In this document: piece by piece, positions 32,823 through 44,583 of the stretch | Layout of the letters: each line of letters begins with the position of its first letter | How positions within the stretch are numbered: position 1 is the stretch's first letter | NCBI GenBank assembly: GCA_029891345.1 | Contig: CM057009.1 | Span: forward strand, 298,073,466-298,137,465 | Direction of reading: 5' to 3' | Origin: Dryococelus australis | Lineage: Eukaryota > Arthropoda > Insecta > Phasmatodea > Phasmatidae | DNA: 64,000 nt | Notes under the pieces: model-generated | Told to the model about the DNA's origin: nothing | The model's input: the letters and a program-made list of their open reading frames with translations, nothing else | Databases searched by the model: none | Position numbers and translations under genes: made by a program

Positions 32823-35400
32823 CTGCAGTCATTCAATACACATAATTTAAAAAAATTGGTTAAAAACTCTGTGTAAATATGCAGTCAGCTAGAAAGGTAA
32901 CTAATTCTGATCTGGAACACTTAAGTTTTATACATGGTTTCCAACTGGTTAGTAAATAGTTTTAAAATTTGCATCATTGGATTCATCTTCACACTATAAA
33001 GTTATTCCTAACTTATTAAAAACAATGCTCCTTAAAAACAAAAATTATTACAACAAATGACACTTCAACTTCATGAAGGCTGTAATACAAAAGAAGACAA
33101 ACCTGTCACAAGCCTTAACATTCACCAAATTTTTCATAAATATAATTAAGAAACTTATAATACTTGTTATCCACATCAAAACCTTGCAGACTGCAGTTGA
33201 ATACAAATATGTACCCTAGTAGTGTGAAATAAGATTAAAACTTGGCATAATGTTCTATTGGATGTTTTAACGATAGTCGACACTGGCAGAATAAATTATC
33301 GCTATGGCGAGTTATCGTTATGGCAAAATTTACGGTGCTCCATAATTTATTTTGTTATTTTATTTGCCCTTGTACATACTGTTAATGAATGCAGTAAACT
33401 ATGTGTGTTCAGCGACGTGTTAATAGTACAAAAAAATCTAGACATTTGACAGCGGTATTATGTAACGACCATCAAGTGGGAGCGACCTTGCTTCCTCCTC
33501 CATTCTTCTACCACTCCACCAAGTTTGTGGAATAGGCATGAGGGAGTTAGTTGCCTACCAATCAACATGCTACTTCACTCTTTGTCTATCTCTGTCACAC
33601 ACACACAAAGACTGAAGATCACTGAACTTCCTTAACTACTTCCCTCTCCACCCTTCTTCTTTACTCCAATTTCTTGCCCCTCTTCCGATTCTCATTCGCC
33701 TACTGTCTCTTGGCCATCTACCCACTACCCCTACCTTTCTGAACATGTGGTCCATGACCGCTTCCATTCCCCATTCTGATTCTTGACACTACTCTTTTAG
33801 TTTGCCACACCTCACTTCTCTCTCTTTCATGTTCACACAGTAAAGAGCAGATGAATAATACACTTACTCCAGTCCCATGTATATAGACACGGTACATTTT
33901 TGTAACGTGATGAACAGATGTTACTTTCCTGTCAGGCAAAGGATGTACTTATTCCACCAATGGCAGTGTTCACTGCAAGTTGTTTGTAACGCGGGTCAAA
34001 GGAGGTTGCACATATCCTAATGTGCATGTCTTCAGGACAATAACACTGTGCGCCTCAAATTTGATATATTTTTTGAAAATGGGAAGACATACTGCAAAGC
34101 CGCTATACACACATTATAAACAAAGTGTAAACATCATAATTAAAATGATTACTTATGCTATACCCAGTACTAGATTAATTATAAGCCTGTAAATGACTTA
34201 GTCCCTACCTTACCCAGAATCTGAATCCAGGGAACCTCACATTGCCAGCCAGTTTTATACAGAATGCGCCACAGAAGTCGGCATCTCTTTAACGATAGTA
34301 TTCTGGCGTATTTTAACTTACTTTAGTTAAACATAGTGGCATTGAATAATTGTTATTGCTTAAATGTGTTATGCTATACAGTTTACAAAAACCGTAACAC
34401 ACAAAGCTATGCTCATGATTTAAATCCTCTGAGCACAAGGTGCAGAAAACGTGTGTACTATCATAAACAATGTTGCATTGTCTAGCTTTTAGATGTAATC
34501 ATGATTTTCCTCTTACGCGCCTGGCATGTGGCGAACTGATGACCTTGCAGGCGTAGGTAGTCTTCCTACCCCCACAGCATAGAAGGAGCGGTAGGCGGAT
34601 AGCATCTCACCCCCCCTCACCAAAAGTTAAACAGTATGTACATTCTCCTCTTCCCCACCCCGGGCAATTCTCCAACATACCTTCCCTTTCTTGTCCATGA
34701 CTAGCTCCACTTCTGTTCGTACCTCTCCCCTAAGTTTCCCTCCTCCTCTCCTACAAAAAGATCAGCACGCACCTTTCTCCTGCTTCTCCATAGGACACAA
34801 GTGATGCCACACAACACAGACTTATTAGGCTATGGCCACACGTGCGTGATTTCACGCTGCATGGAAGCATGAAATCACACCAAAAATATGGACCACAGTA
34901 ATTGTAATGAGACCAGCCAGACGCAATGTGAATTCCCACCAAAGAAAGGCACAGGTTGCCCGCCCGAGAACGTACAATGGTCCATTTCGTTGGCGGGTTT
35001 TCATGCATACATGCCGTTGCCTGGCCACACGCATGGGAAAACACACACCGCGCAAGCATCCAGCCTATTGTGGTGTAATAAATAGTACTGACATGTACCA
35101 TGTGTCAGCCCCCCAGGCCATTCACCACGCCACCCACAAAACCGCCGCAGTTCACCACACCACCACGAGAGGACAACAGTGTCCAGCCAACCAGTGTCCA
35201 CATATGCATGTGTCAGCGCAGTAAAATGTCTATTATTTGTTTATTTTATTGATGACCTTTTAATATAGCATGCAATGCTTTCATTTATATTAATTATTAT
35301 TTATGTGCAGTGCTTCGCTATTTTGATTCTTAATACATGCAATGCTAGGATGTTGTGTTCCGTGTGTGCGCACAAGGTGCACTAGTGCAGTGAGTGAAGT
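32823..35400. other. SZT2-like intron, left part
   Basis: No gene found. Short palindromic TATCGCTATGGCGAGTTATC-like stretch near 33,295-33,325 recalls ends of hAT-type elements. A CACACGTG/ATTTCACG-rich patch with a short inverted repeat lies at 34,830-34,880 (CGTGATTTCACG). Pyrimidine-rich sequence at 33,480-33,780 and 34,550-34,770. Confidence 0.35.
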
Positions 35401-35547
35401 CTGTGTGTATATTTCAGTTATGGCCTGATACTGATGCAGGTTCCAATATTTAGGATTTTACTGATCCGATACCTGTAAATTGATATTTTAAATTATCATA
35501 CTGTACACAGACATTTGTCACTAAAATATATGAGAGGAAACAGCTAC

Positions 35548-35752
35548 CTGGAAAAGTTTTGTTTGCAGCTTTCTGAAGAAACATATTTCCAACAAACCAC
35601 TACCAGCGTTAGCAGTAATTTCTTGATGACCAAAATGGTACAAAAATGACAACAAAATGTAACTTTCTTCTGCATCAACAAATTTAACAGTCCAAGATCT
35701 ATCGTATTTATTAATATCATTTGAAAACAACAAAATATTCTGGTATACTTTC
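35548..35752 (-). CDS. Candidate exon or captured frame, unassigned
   Basis: An open frame flanked by splice-like sites, acceptor CCCTAG|G and donor TTCCAG|GTAGCT, 205 nt. It reads KVYQNILLFSNDINKYDRSW, TVKFVDAEESYILLSFLYHF and AGSGLLEICFFRKLQTKLFQ. The composition is protein-like (charged, with hydrophobic heptads) and contains no low complexity. I cannot name the family. Its phase (one base, then codons) does not fit between the flanking SZT2-like exons, which join at phase 0, so it is probably not an exon of that gene. It could be from a transposon present here. Confidence 0.3.
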
Positions 35753-35905
35753 CTAGGGTAATAAACTGTACACGAACACCTCCACAACATTGTAATGTCT
35801 CTTCTCTAATGACATGGAGCTAAGTGAATAAAACTATATGCAGAACCTGCTTATATACTAACCGAGACCCTCACACTAACATAGGTACAAATAGAAACAA
35901 AAATT

Positions 35906-36070
35906 CTAGGATCAAAACGCTCCTACTACTAAGCATTATTCCGTCACTTTCAACATGGCAATGCGAGTTCCGCGGCAATGCTCTGTAGCTCTCAGTGTTG
36001 CCGCGGAACTCGCATTGCTATGTTAAAAATGATGGAATAATTCTTAGTAGTAGGAGCATTTGGATCCTGG
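35906..36070. repeat. Long near-perfect palindrome (hairpin element)
   Basis: Left arm 35,906-35,978 (from CTAGGATCAAAACGCTCC to GAGTTCCGCGGCAA) and right arm 35,998-36,070 (TTGCCGCGGAACTCGCATTG to ATTTGGATCCTGG) are complementary over about 73 bp with few mismatches, around a 19-base spacer (TGCTCTGTAGCTCTCAGTG). The structure looks like a short inverted-repeat (foldback/MITE) insertion. Flanking GATAC-rich sequences at 35,420-35,480 and 36,200-36,290 recall hAT-type termini, so it may sit within a larger DNA transposon. Confidence 0.85.
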
Positions 36071-37132
36071 TAAATATTTGAGATTCTGGTGTCTGGTGAT
36101 TGAATTATCTGCTGTTTCGAGTGTTTATCCGTAGATCCATTTTAGCATTAAACTATCCACGAAAACGGTATTCGGGTTTAGGTTGATATTAGAATAGCCA
36201 TTATCAATATGCCAGTATTTTAGTATCGCTCTCAGGTAATGGTAGATGTACAGATAATAGCGATATCAGTTATCGGCTATTGGGCCATCACTAGTATATT
36301 CTAATTATTTATTTGTTGTTTTTGTAATTGCTAAGTTTTGTGTGTGTTTATATTAATGTCCAGTGGTGTGTTATTTTTAGTATGCGTGAGTGGGTAAAAT
36401 GCCAAGTGCATGTAATGTGTTTTATTTCATGTGGCCATATCCTTTCCAGTTATGTAAGTATTTTAATGTAATTGCATTCCAGAGTAACATATGTTATGTT
36501 TAGTGTGATTTCTGAGGGTCTTGTTTTGTCATGTAAATAAGCGACGTGTTGGCGTGTCATGCACAGTCACTAACTACAGTGCTACATCACACACTTTCAG
36601 TAATATTGCAGCGTAATAATAAACTATAATATTTTATGTAAGATTCATGAACCATTATGCTTATGTGAACCACATATTTCATTTAATGAGCAACCATGCC
36701 AGTAAAGTCAGTACAAGCCAGTATCGAATCCAATAGTCTGGCCGGTAACAACTTATTCAATTTGCCATGTGACATTGACGCACTGACCACATGGTCAACT
36801 AACATCACTTTCCTCTGTTTAGTATTTGGTTAGTGTTTTTATATGTGTAAAGTATGTGTAAATAAAACCTCATATATGTTTCAGTGTCTGGGCTCAATAA
36901 ACATTACGAACAATGAGTTAAGAGCAGCTACAGCTCTCACTGAAAATACGTGCCATTTTAGATTAGGTCTTAAGTAAAAGGAATAAGTTATTTACAATTT
37001 TTTTATTTTTATATCTTTGTTAAATGAATATTCTTATTAAAGTGTAAGGGTTTTTGTGTCTTCCCATCTCATCAATATTGCACCTGTTCACATTGTTTCA
37101 TTCTTTATTATAATTTACAAATTAAATCACGG
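36071..37132. other. SZT2-like intron, middle part
   Basis: No gene recognised. The GATATCAGTTATCGGCTATTG stretch near 36,260 has the look of a DNA-transposon end. AATAAA signals occur near 36,860 and 36,895 on plus without an associated frame. Confidence 0.3.
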
Positions 37133-37339
37133 TCACGTGACATACGTGGGAAGGCTCAGCCAATCAGCCAACTCCGCATCAAATAGCAAAACAGTAGCAC
37201 CATAATCATCTTGTGGGTGGATGTTCATGAGCAGTTGCTCCAGGCGTTCATCTTTCGTAACCAACCACTTAACTGCTGTCATGTAATTTATTGTTTCTGG
37301 AACCTTTATGTAGCTAGTAACACCCATAGCAAGTGCCAC
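37133..37339 (-). CDS. Unassigned short protein-like frame
   Basis: A 68-codon frame: MALAMGVTSYIKVPETINYM, TAVKWLVTKDERLEQLLMNI, DDYGATVLLFDAELADWLSL, then a stop. It has balanced composition with no repeats and could be a real exon or transposon fragment. No family recognised, and no acceptor site is convincing. Confidence 0.22.
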   Translation of the reverse strand: MALAMGVTSYIKVPETINYMTAVKWLVTKDERLEQLLMNIHPQDDYGATVLLFDAELADWLSLPTYVT

Positions 37340-38350
37340 CCCACAACCTCAATCCGTTTGCTAAAAAGCCAAGGCAGGGCGTAAGTGTTTCAACTTAACC
37401 ATGTGCGCTTATTTATTTGCGTCAGTCACCTAATGACTGTTTTACCTTTCATCAAATTCCTCTAAATTACTCGTGACATAACAAAGGTGTGGGAATGACC
37501 TTTAACAATTTCACCGGGAGTGAGATAGGCGTTTGAAAGGGGCTAAACACTTTCCACTAGACCAGGCAATTTTTCATGGATTATAGCTCACTGAAAATGC
37601 AACTTGGATGCTTGACATCAGGGATAGCCACGTGGGCCGGGCAACACCACGACCCTCCATCATTTGTGCTCTGCAGACTGAGCACTGCACCTGACTGGTA
37701 AAGAATCAGCAACTCCTTTCCCGCATAACCTACCCCATGTCCCTATATGTACCAATACCGTAAGACATCAATTTGTGCCCTTCCGTGTGGCAACAAGCAC
37801 CCGCCAGTCTAAAAATAATTTTTTCCAACAAATATGTTCTATCATTCTCCACATCCTGTGTTTTCCTTGTCTCTGTAATTTTCCATGTGTACTTTTATGC
37901 CTTTTGTGCCTGTCACAAGTTTAGGCTCCTTTGGATGTCCTGGTTCCCATGTACTCACTACTGGCGAAATTCCTGCATAATTACTATAATCAAATCATCG
38001 CATCAAGAAATTGAGAGCCATAAACCAGCAATATGACAAAGGAATATTTTGGTGCCAGAAATTGCCATTGTCACACGCGGCACAGAAAGTCAGTCATCTT
38101 TGACCTGCGCAGCACCACATTGATCACCACAGTCGGTGATGTCAACAACCACCACCATTTTGGGACAGTCCATCGCTTATGGGGCAGTCCATTGCTGAGG
38201 GGAGCACACCACCTGCCCCCCCACCCTCACTGCGTCGTGCTGCAGGACCACCCCTTCCGTGTCGTGCATGAGGGTAACTGTCGCGAGCTGTGGGACTACG
38301 TGATCCGGTAGAAGATAAACACGACATGACTTCTCTGTGTCAACCATGCC

Positions 38351-39971
38351 ATGTTTGCGACTAGGGACGTTTTGACTGGCGGATCACAAATGGCAAAGCT
38401 GCATCATTGTGCGCGGGGTGCCTATAACCCACACCACCAACAGATCTATTTTCATTGGGCTTACCGCAAGAAGACGCTTGTGTCTGCCACGGTTCTGCCC
38501 GCTACTCAACACATGCAACAGGAAATAGAAAAAGTGAACACGGAAATTTACAACTGTGTCTTAGCACGCATCAGTTTGGGAAAATCAGAGGACATATGTA
38601 CTCGCTGCCTGAAACCTACACAAGTGAAAGGTTTCATAAACCCAGTTTGTCCACTGGTCCTTTGCACTTGCCCAGTGATTTCCCCAGACCAAGAGCAACC
38701 TTCATCACGTTTGTGGAGAGCACTCCGGGAATGCGCACATATCAGCTGGTGCGATGGAAAAGGCAAGGCCACCCTCGTATGAGAGAACTGCAAATGCTCC
38801 TACCACGAGGGATGTATCATGCCACAGGAACGCACAACATTGCGGGACATCCACTATATCGATTGCACCCATTGTGTTCCGAAACTAGCAGTCTCATACA
38901 TCCAGCAACAGACAATCAGAGTGGAACCAGTTTATAGGAAAGCCAGTACACCGCAACAAAAACATCAGGCAAGAGTGGAATTCTGCCACCACGTATTTTT
39001 CGGGGCAGATTGGTACCCGCAACAACAACACAAGAAGGAATTCTCAATGACTTCATCTACTTCGGGGCTGACGGATACCAGCCAAGCACACTGTAACTGG
39101 TTTTGCCCCAACCTCCTGCACAGACAACAGCGCTCTTCCAGAAAATTCCAGCCCTGATGAACCACACACCAGCCGTAATAACAGTGCCATGGACGGCCGG
39201 AAAACACCATGGTTCCAGTCAGCCATCCATCACACCTACATGATTTCAATCATTGCTGACATACTCCGGCACCGCTAGTGAGGACCCTGTTGCCTTCTTT
39301 GGGGACTGCAAAGGCTGACTCAGCCGCTATGGGTGGATCGAGAATATTGGCCCTACTGCATTGGGGAACAACTTTTGTGATGCCAAGATGTGGTTGCAAG
39401 GAATCATGCACTACGGAATGACGCGGGAGGAATTCAGCAACAGCTTCAAGTGCTGGTTTGCAAATACATTCACATCCCTACGAGCATGGAGTCAGTGATC
39501 ATGAAGGAGCAGGGGAAGAATTCCTGTATAACTTCTTCACCCATAAAATCAGCCTAGTGAGAGCCTGCCACCCGGAACTCTCACTAAGAGACATTTTGGA
39601 ATTTGTTGCAAGTTCCGCACGGGCAGAGTACTGTACCGCATTGGCACCAATAATACATGCTACCAAACAAGAATTTATACAAACTGTATTATTGCTTGAC
39701 ACCAGCACCACTGCCCAACCACACTGCAATTGCAAACCCGCATCGCGAACTAGGACTAGTGAAGAATAAAAGCAGCAGTTCGGGTGAAACAGTGATAAAA
39801 ACCCCAACCACACCAACAACAACCATAAGCCACATAACGTCCAAACTAACTGCAGCAGACTGGATGGTGACCAACTCCACAACCTACAACCATCCGAGTG
39901 GGCAAAAACAACATCCTCATCCTTGCAGATGGTGTGGGGGCTCACATTGGAACAATCAATGCCTGACCTAA
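38351..39971 (+). pseudogene. Gypsy-like gag remnant
   Basis: Broken plus frames. The clearest part is the capsid-like segment near 39,250-39,480: TYSGTASEDPVAFFGDCKG, SRYGWIENIGPTALGNNFCD, AKMWLQGIMHYGMTREEFSN, matching the gypsy gag pattern of a sticky F-x-G start, W, and an E-E-F-x-x-x-F region. The next frame (39,458-39,769) has EEFLYNFFTHKISLVRACHP. A knuckle-like CRWCGGSHWNNQC (C-x2-C-x3-H-x4-C) ends the frame at 39,971. The upstream frames (38,351-39,157) are His/Gln/Cys-rich and unassigned. Gag proteins package element RNA. Confidence 0.55.
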
Positions 39972-40119
39972 GCAGATTATGCACCGATGAAAGAACATAA
40001 TCAGCAACAGCAGGAAAATGGACAGGATGGGTAGGGCAGCCTAATGCCACTCATCCCAGATCACCAGCATCTAATCCGGATCTGACACCACAACAAATTT
40101 TATAATAAAAAATTATCGG

Positions 40120-40390
40120 CAATAAAAATAGCTTCATCTGCATAACCATTCTAGTGAAGAATAATCCATATCAGGTCCTTATCGACATGGCCACGTCACA
40201 CAGTTTCATCAGAACAAATTTAATGAATGTGAGTGATATTTGGCCAGTATAACATATAATACAGCTAGCCACCCACCAACACACAGGTTTGTGTACTCAA
40301 TTAAAAATGGTTTTGTGTTTGTCCATGCCCTCATGTTAAAGGACAACCAGGATATCCGAGTTGCTGATTTCTCCACTCATTAAGATTGTC
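40120..40390 (+). pseudogene. Gypsy-like aspartic protease remnant
   Basis: Downstream of the gag remnant: CITILVKNNPYQVLIDMATS then HSFIRTNLMN. The retropepsin active site (usually LIDTGATHSFI) reads LIDMATSHSFI, so the DTG core is lost while the flanks stay recognisable. A stop follows near 40,250. The element is cut by the Penelope-like insertion whose sequence begins by about 40,480. Confidence 0.55.
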
Positions 40391-40628
40391 TGCAATATAA
40401 GTTTATCTTAACAAAATACTTCCCAACAGCAAATCTTGCACAGCATTTATGGTCGAACTGGAGAGTCACTAAACAAACAAAGCTTTCAGATTTCAAAACA
40501 AGCACTACCTCCAAATGCCAAATGAAAGGCACAGCCATGGGCACTGACAAGGTCCCTCTCTTACACAATCTGTTTATGGGCAAAGTGGAACAAACCTACC
40601 TGAGCCACCAGCCAATTCAGCCACTCTG

Positions 40629-42523
40629 CTATAGTCCATTCCCCATTGGAAGCAACTTTCTCGGAGCCCTGCTAAATATCTACTTGCAGGCCTGTTTTGT
40701 ATCCTTATGCCAAATGTAAACAAATATTGCCATGTAACTGCCATGTAGCATCTGTCAAAATCAATGTTTACATTCCATTGTGTGTGTACATATCTTCGTA
40801 TACTTTCCCTAAACCTAAAAATAAACATTGAAATCTGACTTCTACTTTTATACCTGTCAAATGTGTTGTTTACTGTTTACAGCTTTTCAAAGAATTCTGT
40901 CATATATCAAAAACCATTCCGTACGAATATTCACAGTTTAGGCCTCTAACATTATTTAGTTCTGCTTTATAACGTTTTAAAAATGCCTGAATTGACGACA
41001 GTTGTAACGGTTAATTTACACTAACATATTTGTTTTCCACAACATAGCACAATACATGTAATGAACATTATTATTTTGCCGCGACTGTGTTTAACACTGT
41101 TACAACTGCGAGGTAAAGGGCTGTACTAATTATCCTTTTGTTATTGATATGTGTTGGGTCATTTCTTTAGAAGGACGGCCTAGTTGGAATAAATATTAAA
41201 ACGAAGGAACAACTAGTCAAACGAAAAAGACACATTGAATTCAAGCACGCAACTTATGTTTCTCATTTTTGTCATACAAACTTTAAAAGATAGCGGTGAA
41301 CATGCACACAAATAAGCCTACAATAACTTTTATTCCGCTCATATTTCTATGTAATGCTACATACTGTTTATTAGGTTTATTGAAATTTATCGGGCTGAAC
41401 TTAGTATTTTTCTTCTGGGATTGTGGAAAATTACGTTACACGACTGTGTTTCAAACTCCTTAGGGCAAAGGTACAATGTTGTGATAAATAAACAGACGTG
41501 GATGTAAATAATTAACTTTGTAATAAAAACAGTTCACAGTTAAAACATATAAATAGTGCTAATCAAATATTTGAAATCACGCACAAACAGGGTCAGCGTA
41601 TCGACCACAATGCACAAAGGCACGCCATTTCACAGACGCAATGATTAACGAAACACATGTCACAGTATATTTATTACTGCAGTTTAAACACAGATTTATC
41701 ACAACATTGTAACTTGCTTGGGTAGGTTTAAAAAACATAACGTCTACAAACGTGATGTGGTAATTTGAAGTATTTTTGGGAGTAAGAATAATTTACGTTT
41801 TGTTTGGCGAAAAGGAACATGCCACGTCTGCCAACTTCACTTGGTAACTACCCTGCAATCATATCTAAATATATTAAATTAAGTATTCAAACATAAAAAT
41901 GTCTTTTCAGTTGTAAATTACCAATTCAAAAATCATTATTTTGCTGTAATATATATGAAATATGCTAATTTTCTTCCTTACTAAGCAAAGTGAAATTTCC
42001 CGAGTTTGAAAGATAGGAAGAAAGAGATAGAGTGCGACAAGCCTCGCCCAGCAGACAGTTTTTCAGATGCTTTCTTGCTCGATAAAACAACACAGTATCA
42101 TTACGGCCTACTCACAATATTTTCTGCTGTTATGTTAAATTGTAAAAATTATATATGTTGCCATCGGGGCTACCTACATATTTAAATATTTCAATAGGCA
42201 CCGTTTAATTTACAAATAATACTCTAAAAACTACATTAAAATAATATTTTTACTGTGAACTATTTCTCACCAGTCGTTGCCAACATGTTGCTGCTCTTGC
42301 TGTTGTTAATTCATATTTAAAAAGAAATAAATACTACAAGTTATAGAAGATATTAAGGTAAACTTTCATTTATTCAATAATACAGTACTCTAAAGTTAAC
42401 CACAGTGTCATATATTTGTGGAATACAGGTTATTGAAAAAAATAAGTTGACATGTTATGCCTAGAGTGTTTTTTTCAAAGGTGGATTTCCATAAGCCGCT
42501 TCCAATCGGCAATGGACTATAGA
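40629..42523. repeat. Polinton-derived segment inserted in Penelope element A (copy 2)
   Basis: Same strand and nearly same extent as 11,869-13,745. The left end GCTATAGTCCATTCCCCATT and right end CAATCGGCAATGGACTATAG are imperfect inverted repeats of about 25 bp, with the 12 outer bases CTATAGTCCATT exactly complementary. CTATAG is itself palindromic, so it could also be a 6-bp target duplication, the Polinton-type length. The segment carries the ATPase N-terminus (minus) and the AT-rich spacer. It splits the RT between LSHQPIQPL and the altered YIDD motif. Confidence 0.85.
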
Positions 42524-43680
42524 TGCATTCTTTAGATTATATCTTAATGCTCTGGGTTCAACTGAGAACAATTTCGTCCAATTCCTCAACAACCTTAACT
42601 CATACAGTCTGCATAAATTCACCTGGATCTACTCTAGGTCACATGCCATATTTCTGGATGTGGAACTAGGCCTTCACAATGGCAAAATTTAAATAGTTGT
42701 TTACATTAAACCAAACACCTTCAATACCTACATTTCGACAGCTACCATCCATTCCATGGTAAGAAATCACTTCCATGCAGTGTTGCTACTAGATTTAAAT
42801 GCATTTTTTTCACTCAAACTAACTTAAACAAGCATGAAGATGTAATAGCCAAAGCATTCGTTGATAGAAGCTACACCAGATTCCTGGTTTACAAATGGAT
42901 TCAATGTGCCACTTCAAACACATATTCTTAAACAAATATCAGCAACTCAGATATCCCTCTGGTTTTCTCTTACCGTGAGGGCATGGACAAAATAAAAACC
43001 ATTCTCAACTGTGGAAACAAAATTCTGGCCTCATCAACAATCACTTAAAACTTGTTCTCCAAACCACCCAGGTTGGTCTTAAAACAACCTCTAAACCTTT
43101 GAAATGTACTAGTGCACTCCAAACTGCCACCGAATGTCACAATCAGTAATATCACCACCCCGAGGGGTCTCATCCTTGCAATAGCCCACATTGTAACTCA
43201 TGTGCTATACACCAATCTTGCATCTCCTTCAACAGCAGGTTCACCAACAAGACTTATCCTATCCAGGGCAGCTACAACTATTGAAAGAAAATCACATCTA
43301 CCAGTTATAGTGCTTTTACTGCAATGCAGAGTATATTAACCTGCCTACCAACACTCTCAGACAGAGAATGAATAGCAACAAAGTGGACACCAAACAAGCC
43401 AGAGTAGGGGTAAATGTAAATTTACAGGAGAAGCCATTTGCAGCACATGCAGCATCTCACAACCAGAATGTTGACTCCTGTTACACGAGAGTAGTGCAGA
43501 AATGCTATGCTGGGAACTGGCCCACCAATACATTACCAAATCCACACAGACACCTGGCTTAAAGATAACACCCCTGCCTCATTTCAAATTTCTCACATCA
43601 CCATAGTTGGTCTCCTGGCAGCTATGTTCACCATTTTCCAACCACCGCTCAACAGAATGCAGTGTACCACCACTCGCCAC

Positions 43681-43708
43681 CTGAAGAAGCTGACCTTGCC
43701 AGTAAAAT
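43681..43708 (+). ncRNA. Hammerhead-ribozyme-like motif, Penelope copy A
   Basis: CTGAAGA, a stem-loop CTGACCTTGCCAG and TAAAAT follow the end of the endonuclease region. The core elements (CTGATGA, stem II, GAAA) are each one base off consensus, so this copy should be inactive. It aligns with the same site in copies B and C. Confidence 0.4.
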
Positions 43709-43774
43709 GCCACGACTCAGAATCTGCATGAAAAATGTGGTTGATTTTGGTGTGCGCATGTGCACATGTGTGCG

Positions 43775-43802
43775 TGCGTGCATGCATGCATGCATGCATG
43801 CG
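43775..43802. repeat. (CATG)n microsatellite
   Basis: GTGC and CATG repeats, seven or more CATG-type units, just past the 3' end of Penelope element A. Confidence 0.85.
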
Positions 43803-43920
43803 TATGTGTGTGTCGAACCACGAGTACTACCCTGTGAGTACTTGTGTATTGTCTCCTTTCTACAATGTAATTAGCATCCTAGCTGCCTATTTCTACTTTA
43901 CCTTGCTATGTTTATAGTCA

Positions 43921-43953
43921 TAGACAATATAGTAATGAATACTATATTGTCTA
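43921..43953. repeat. Short perfect palindrome
   Basis: TAGACAATATAGTA and its exact complement TACTATATTGTCTA flank the loop ATGAA. Confidence 0.85.
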
Positions 43954-44460
43954 TACATATCAACTTTACGTGCATGCCAACAAAAAGCTTGCATATTAAC
44001 TATTGACATTATCTATGGATACAGTTCCCAGTAATAATTTATCACTTTTGTTTAACAAAATGGCATCTAAAGCGATTGTAGCTATCAACATGGCTGCTAT
44101 AAATCTCCCATGCCCACTTTTCTCACCATATTTGTGCTACAAAAAGTGTTAATCTGTGGATAAATGGTTCTGACAATGTATTTTACGAATGAATATGTTA
44201 TCTCTATGGTGAATACCATATTAACTGTATATATACAAATACCTGTAATCAAAGTCTTGTGGGATTAAAACAATTTTGCATTACATATTACCTTATTTTG
44301 TATAAAATAAACTATTTAAGACTACATAAAGCTTACTTAATTTCATGAGACCATAAAGGTACTTTGGATAAATAGTAAATGGTATCATATTAACAAGGTA
44401 TCACTGTACAACACAAACTAACAAAATACAAAGTCACCAACTAAATTGTTAAATTGGTAC
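43954..44460. other. SZT2-like intron between Penelope A and the exon
   Basis: AT-rich; a similar passage occurs at 58,320-58,620 (TACCTACAGATATCAGTTC versus TATCTATGGATACAGTTCCC, and the text around it), so an old dispersed repeat is present in both places. No gene. Confidence 0.35.
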
Positions 44461-44583
44461 CTGGAAGTGATTTTCTGGTTGAGCATCAGTATATTTTGGG
44501 AAATACAGAAACTGCAACATATTTTGACGCAGGTAAAAAATAAATGCTTCCAGATATGGCAAAGCCCGTTGTTGAATGGAGAA
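44461..44583 (-). CDS. SZT2: Exon resembling SZT2 (KICSTOR subunit), second in window
   Basis: Acceptor TTCTTTACAG| and donor CAG|GTACCA bound exactly 123 nt (41 codons, phase 0 at both ends): FSIQQRALPYLEAFIFYLRQ, NMLQFLYFPKYTDAQPENHF, Q. The pattern YLRQN-x-x-x-FL-x-x-PKYTD-x-x-x-x-NHFQ is what I recall from the C-terminal half of vertebrate SZT2, and the flanking exons carry the neighbouring parts of that protein. The polypyrimidine tract before the acceptor is short but good. The exon is intact. SZT2 acts in the KICSTOR complex on lysosomes, in nutrient control of mTORC1. Confidence 0.72.

Larger units (their letters stand above)
40480..43735 (+). mobile_element. Penelope-like element A (interrupted)
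   Basis: A 5'-truncated Penelope-like element. Reverse transcriptase starts near 40,480 with KGTAMGTDKVPLLHNLFMGK and TYLSHQPIQPL, is cut at 40,628 by a Polinton segment and resumes at about 42,515 with the remains of the YIDDIFFIW catalytic motif (TIDAFF), then FVQFLNNLNSYSLHKFTW, IYSRSHAIFLDVELGLHNG and FDSYHPFHGKKS. Linker sequence with frameshifts follows to 43,340. The GIY-YIG endonuclease region (43,330-43,563) has LPTNTLRQRMNSNKVDTKQA and EKPFAAHAASHNQNVDSCYT. These elements use an RT related to telomerase. Confidence 0.78.

Noticed and set aside
35548-35752. Fourth SZT2-like exon
   Set aside because: Its phase does not fit between the flanking exons, which join at phase 0, and the protein text has no place in that part of the gene.
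39499-40050. 183-codon minus frame
   Set aside because: It is antisense to the gypsy gag remnant whose capsid and knuckle motifs are visible on plus.
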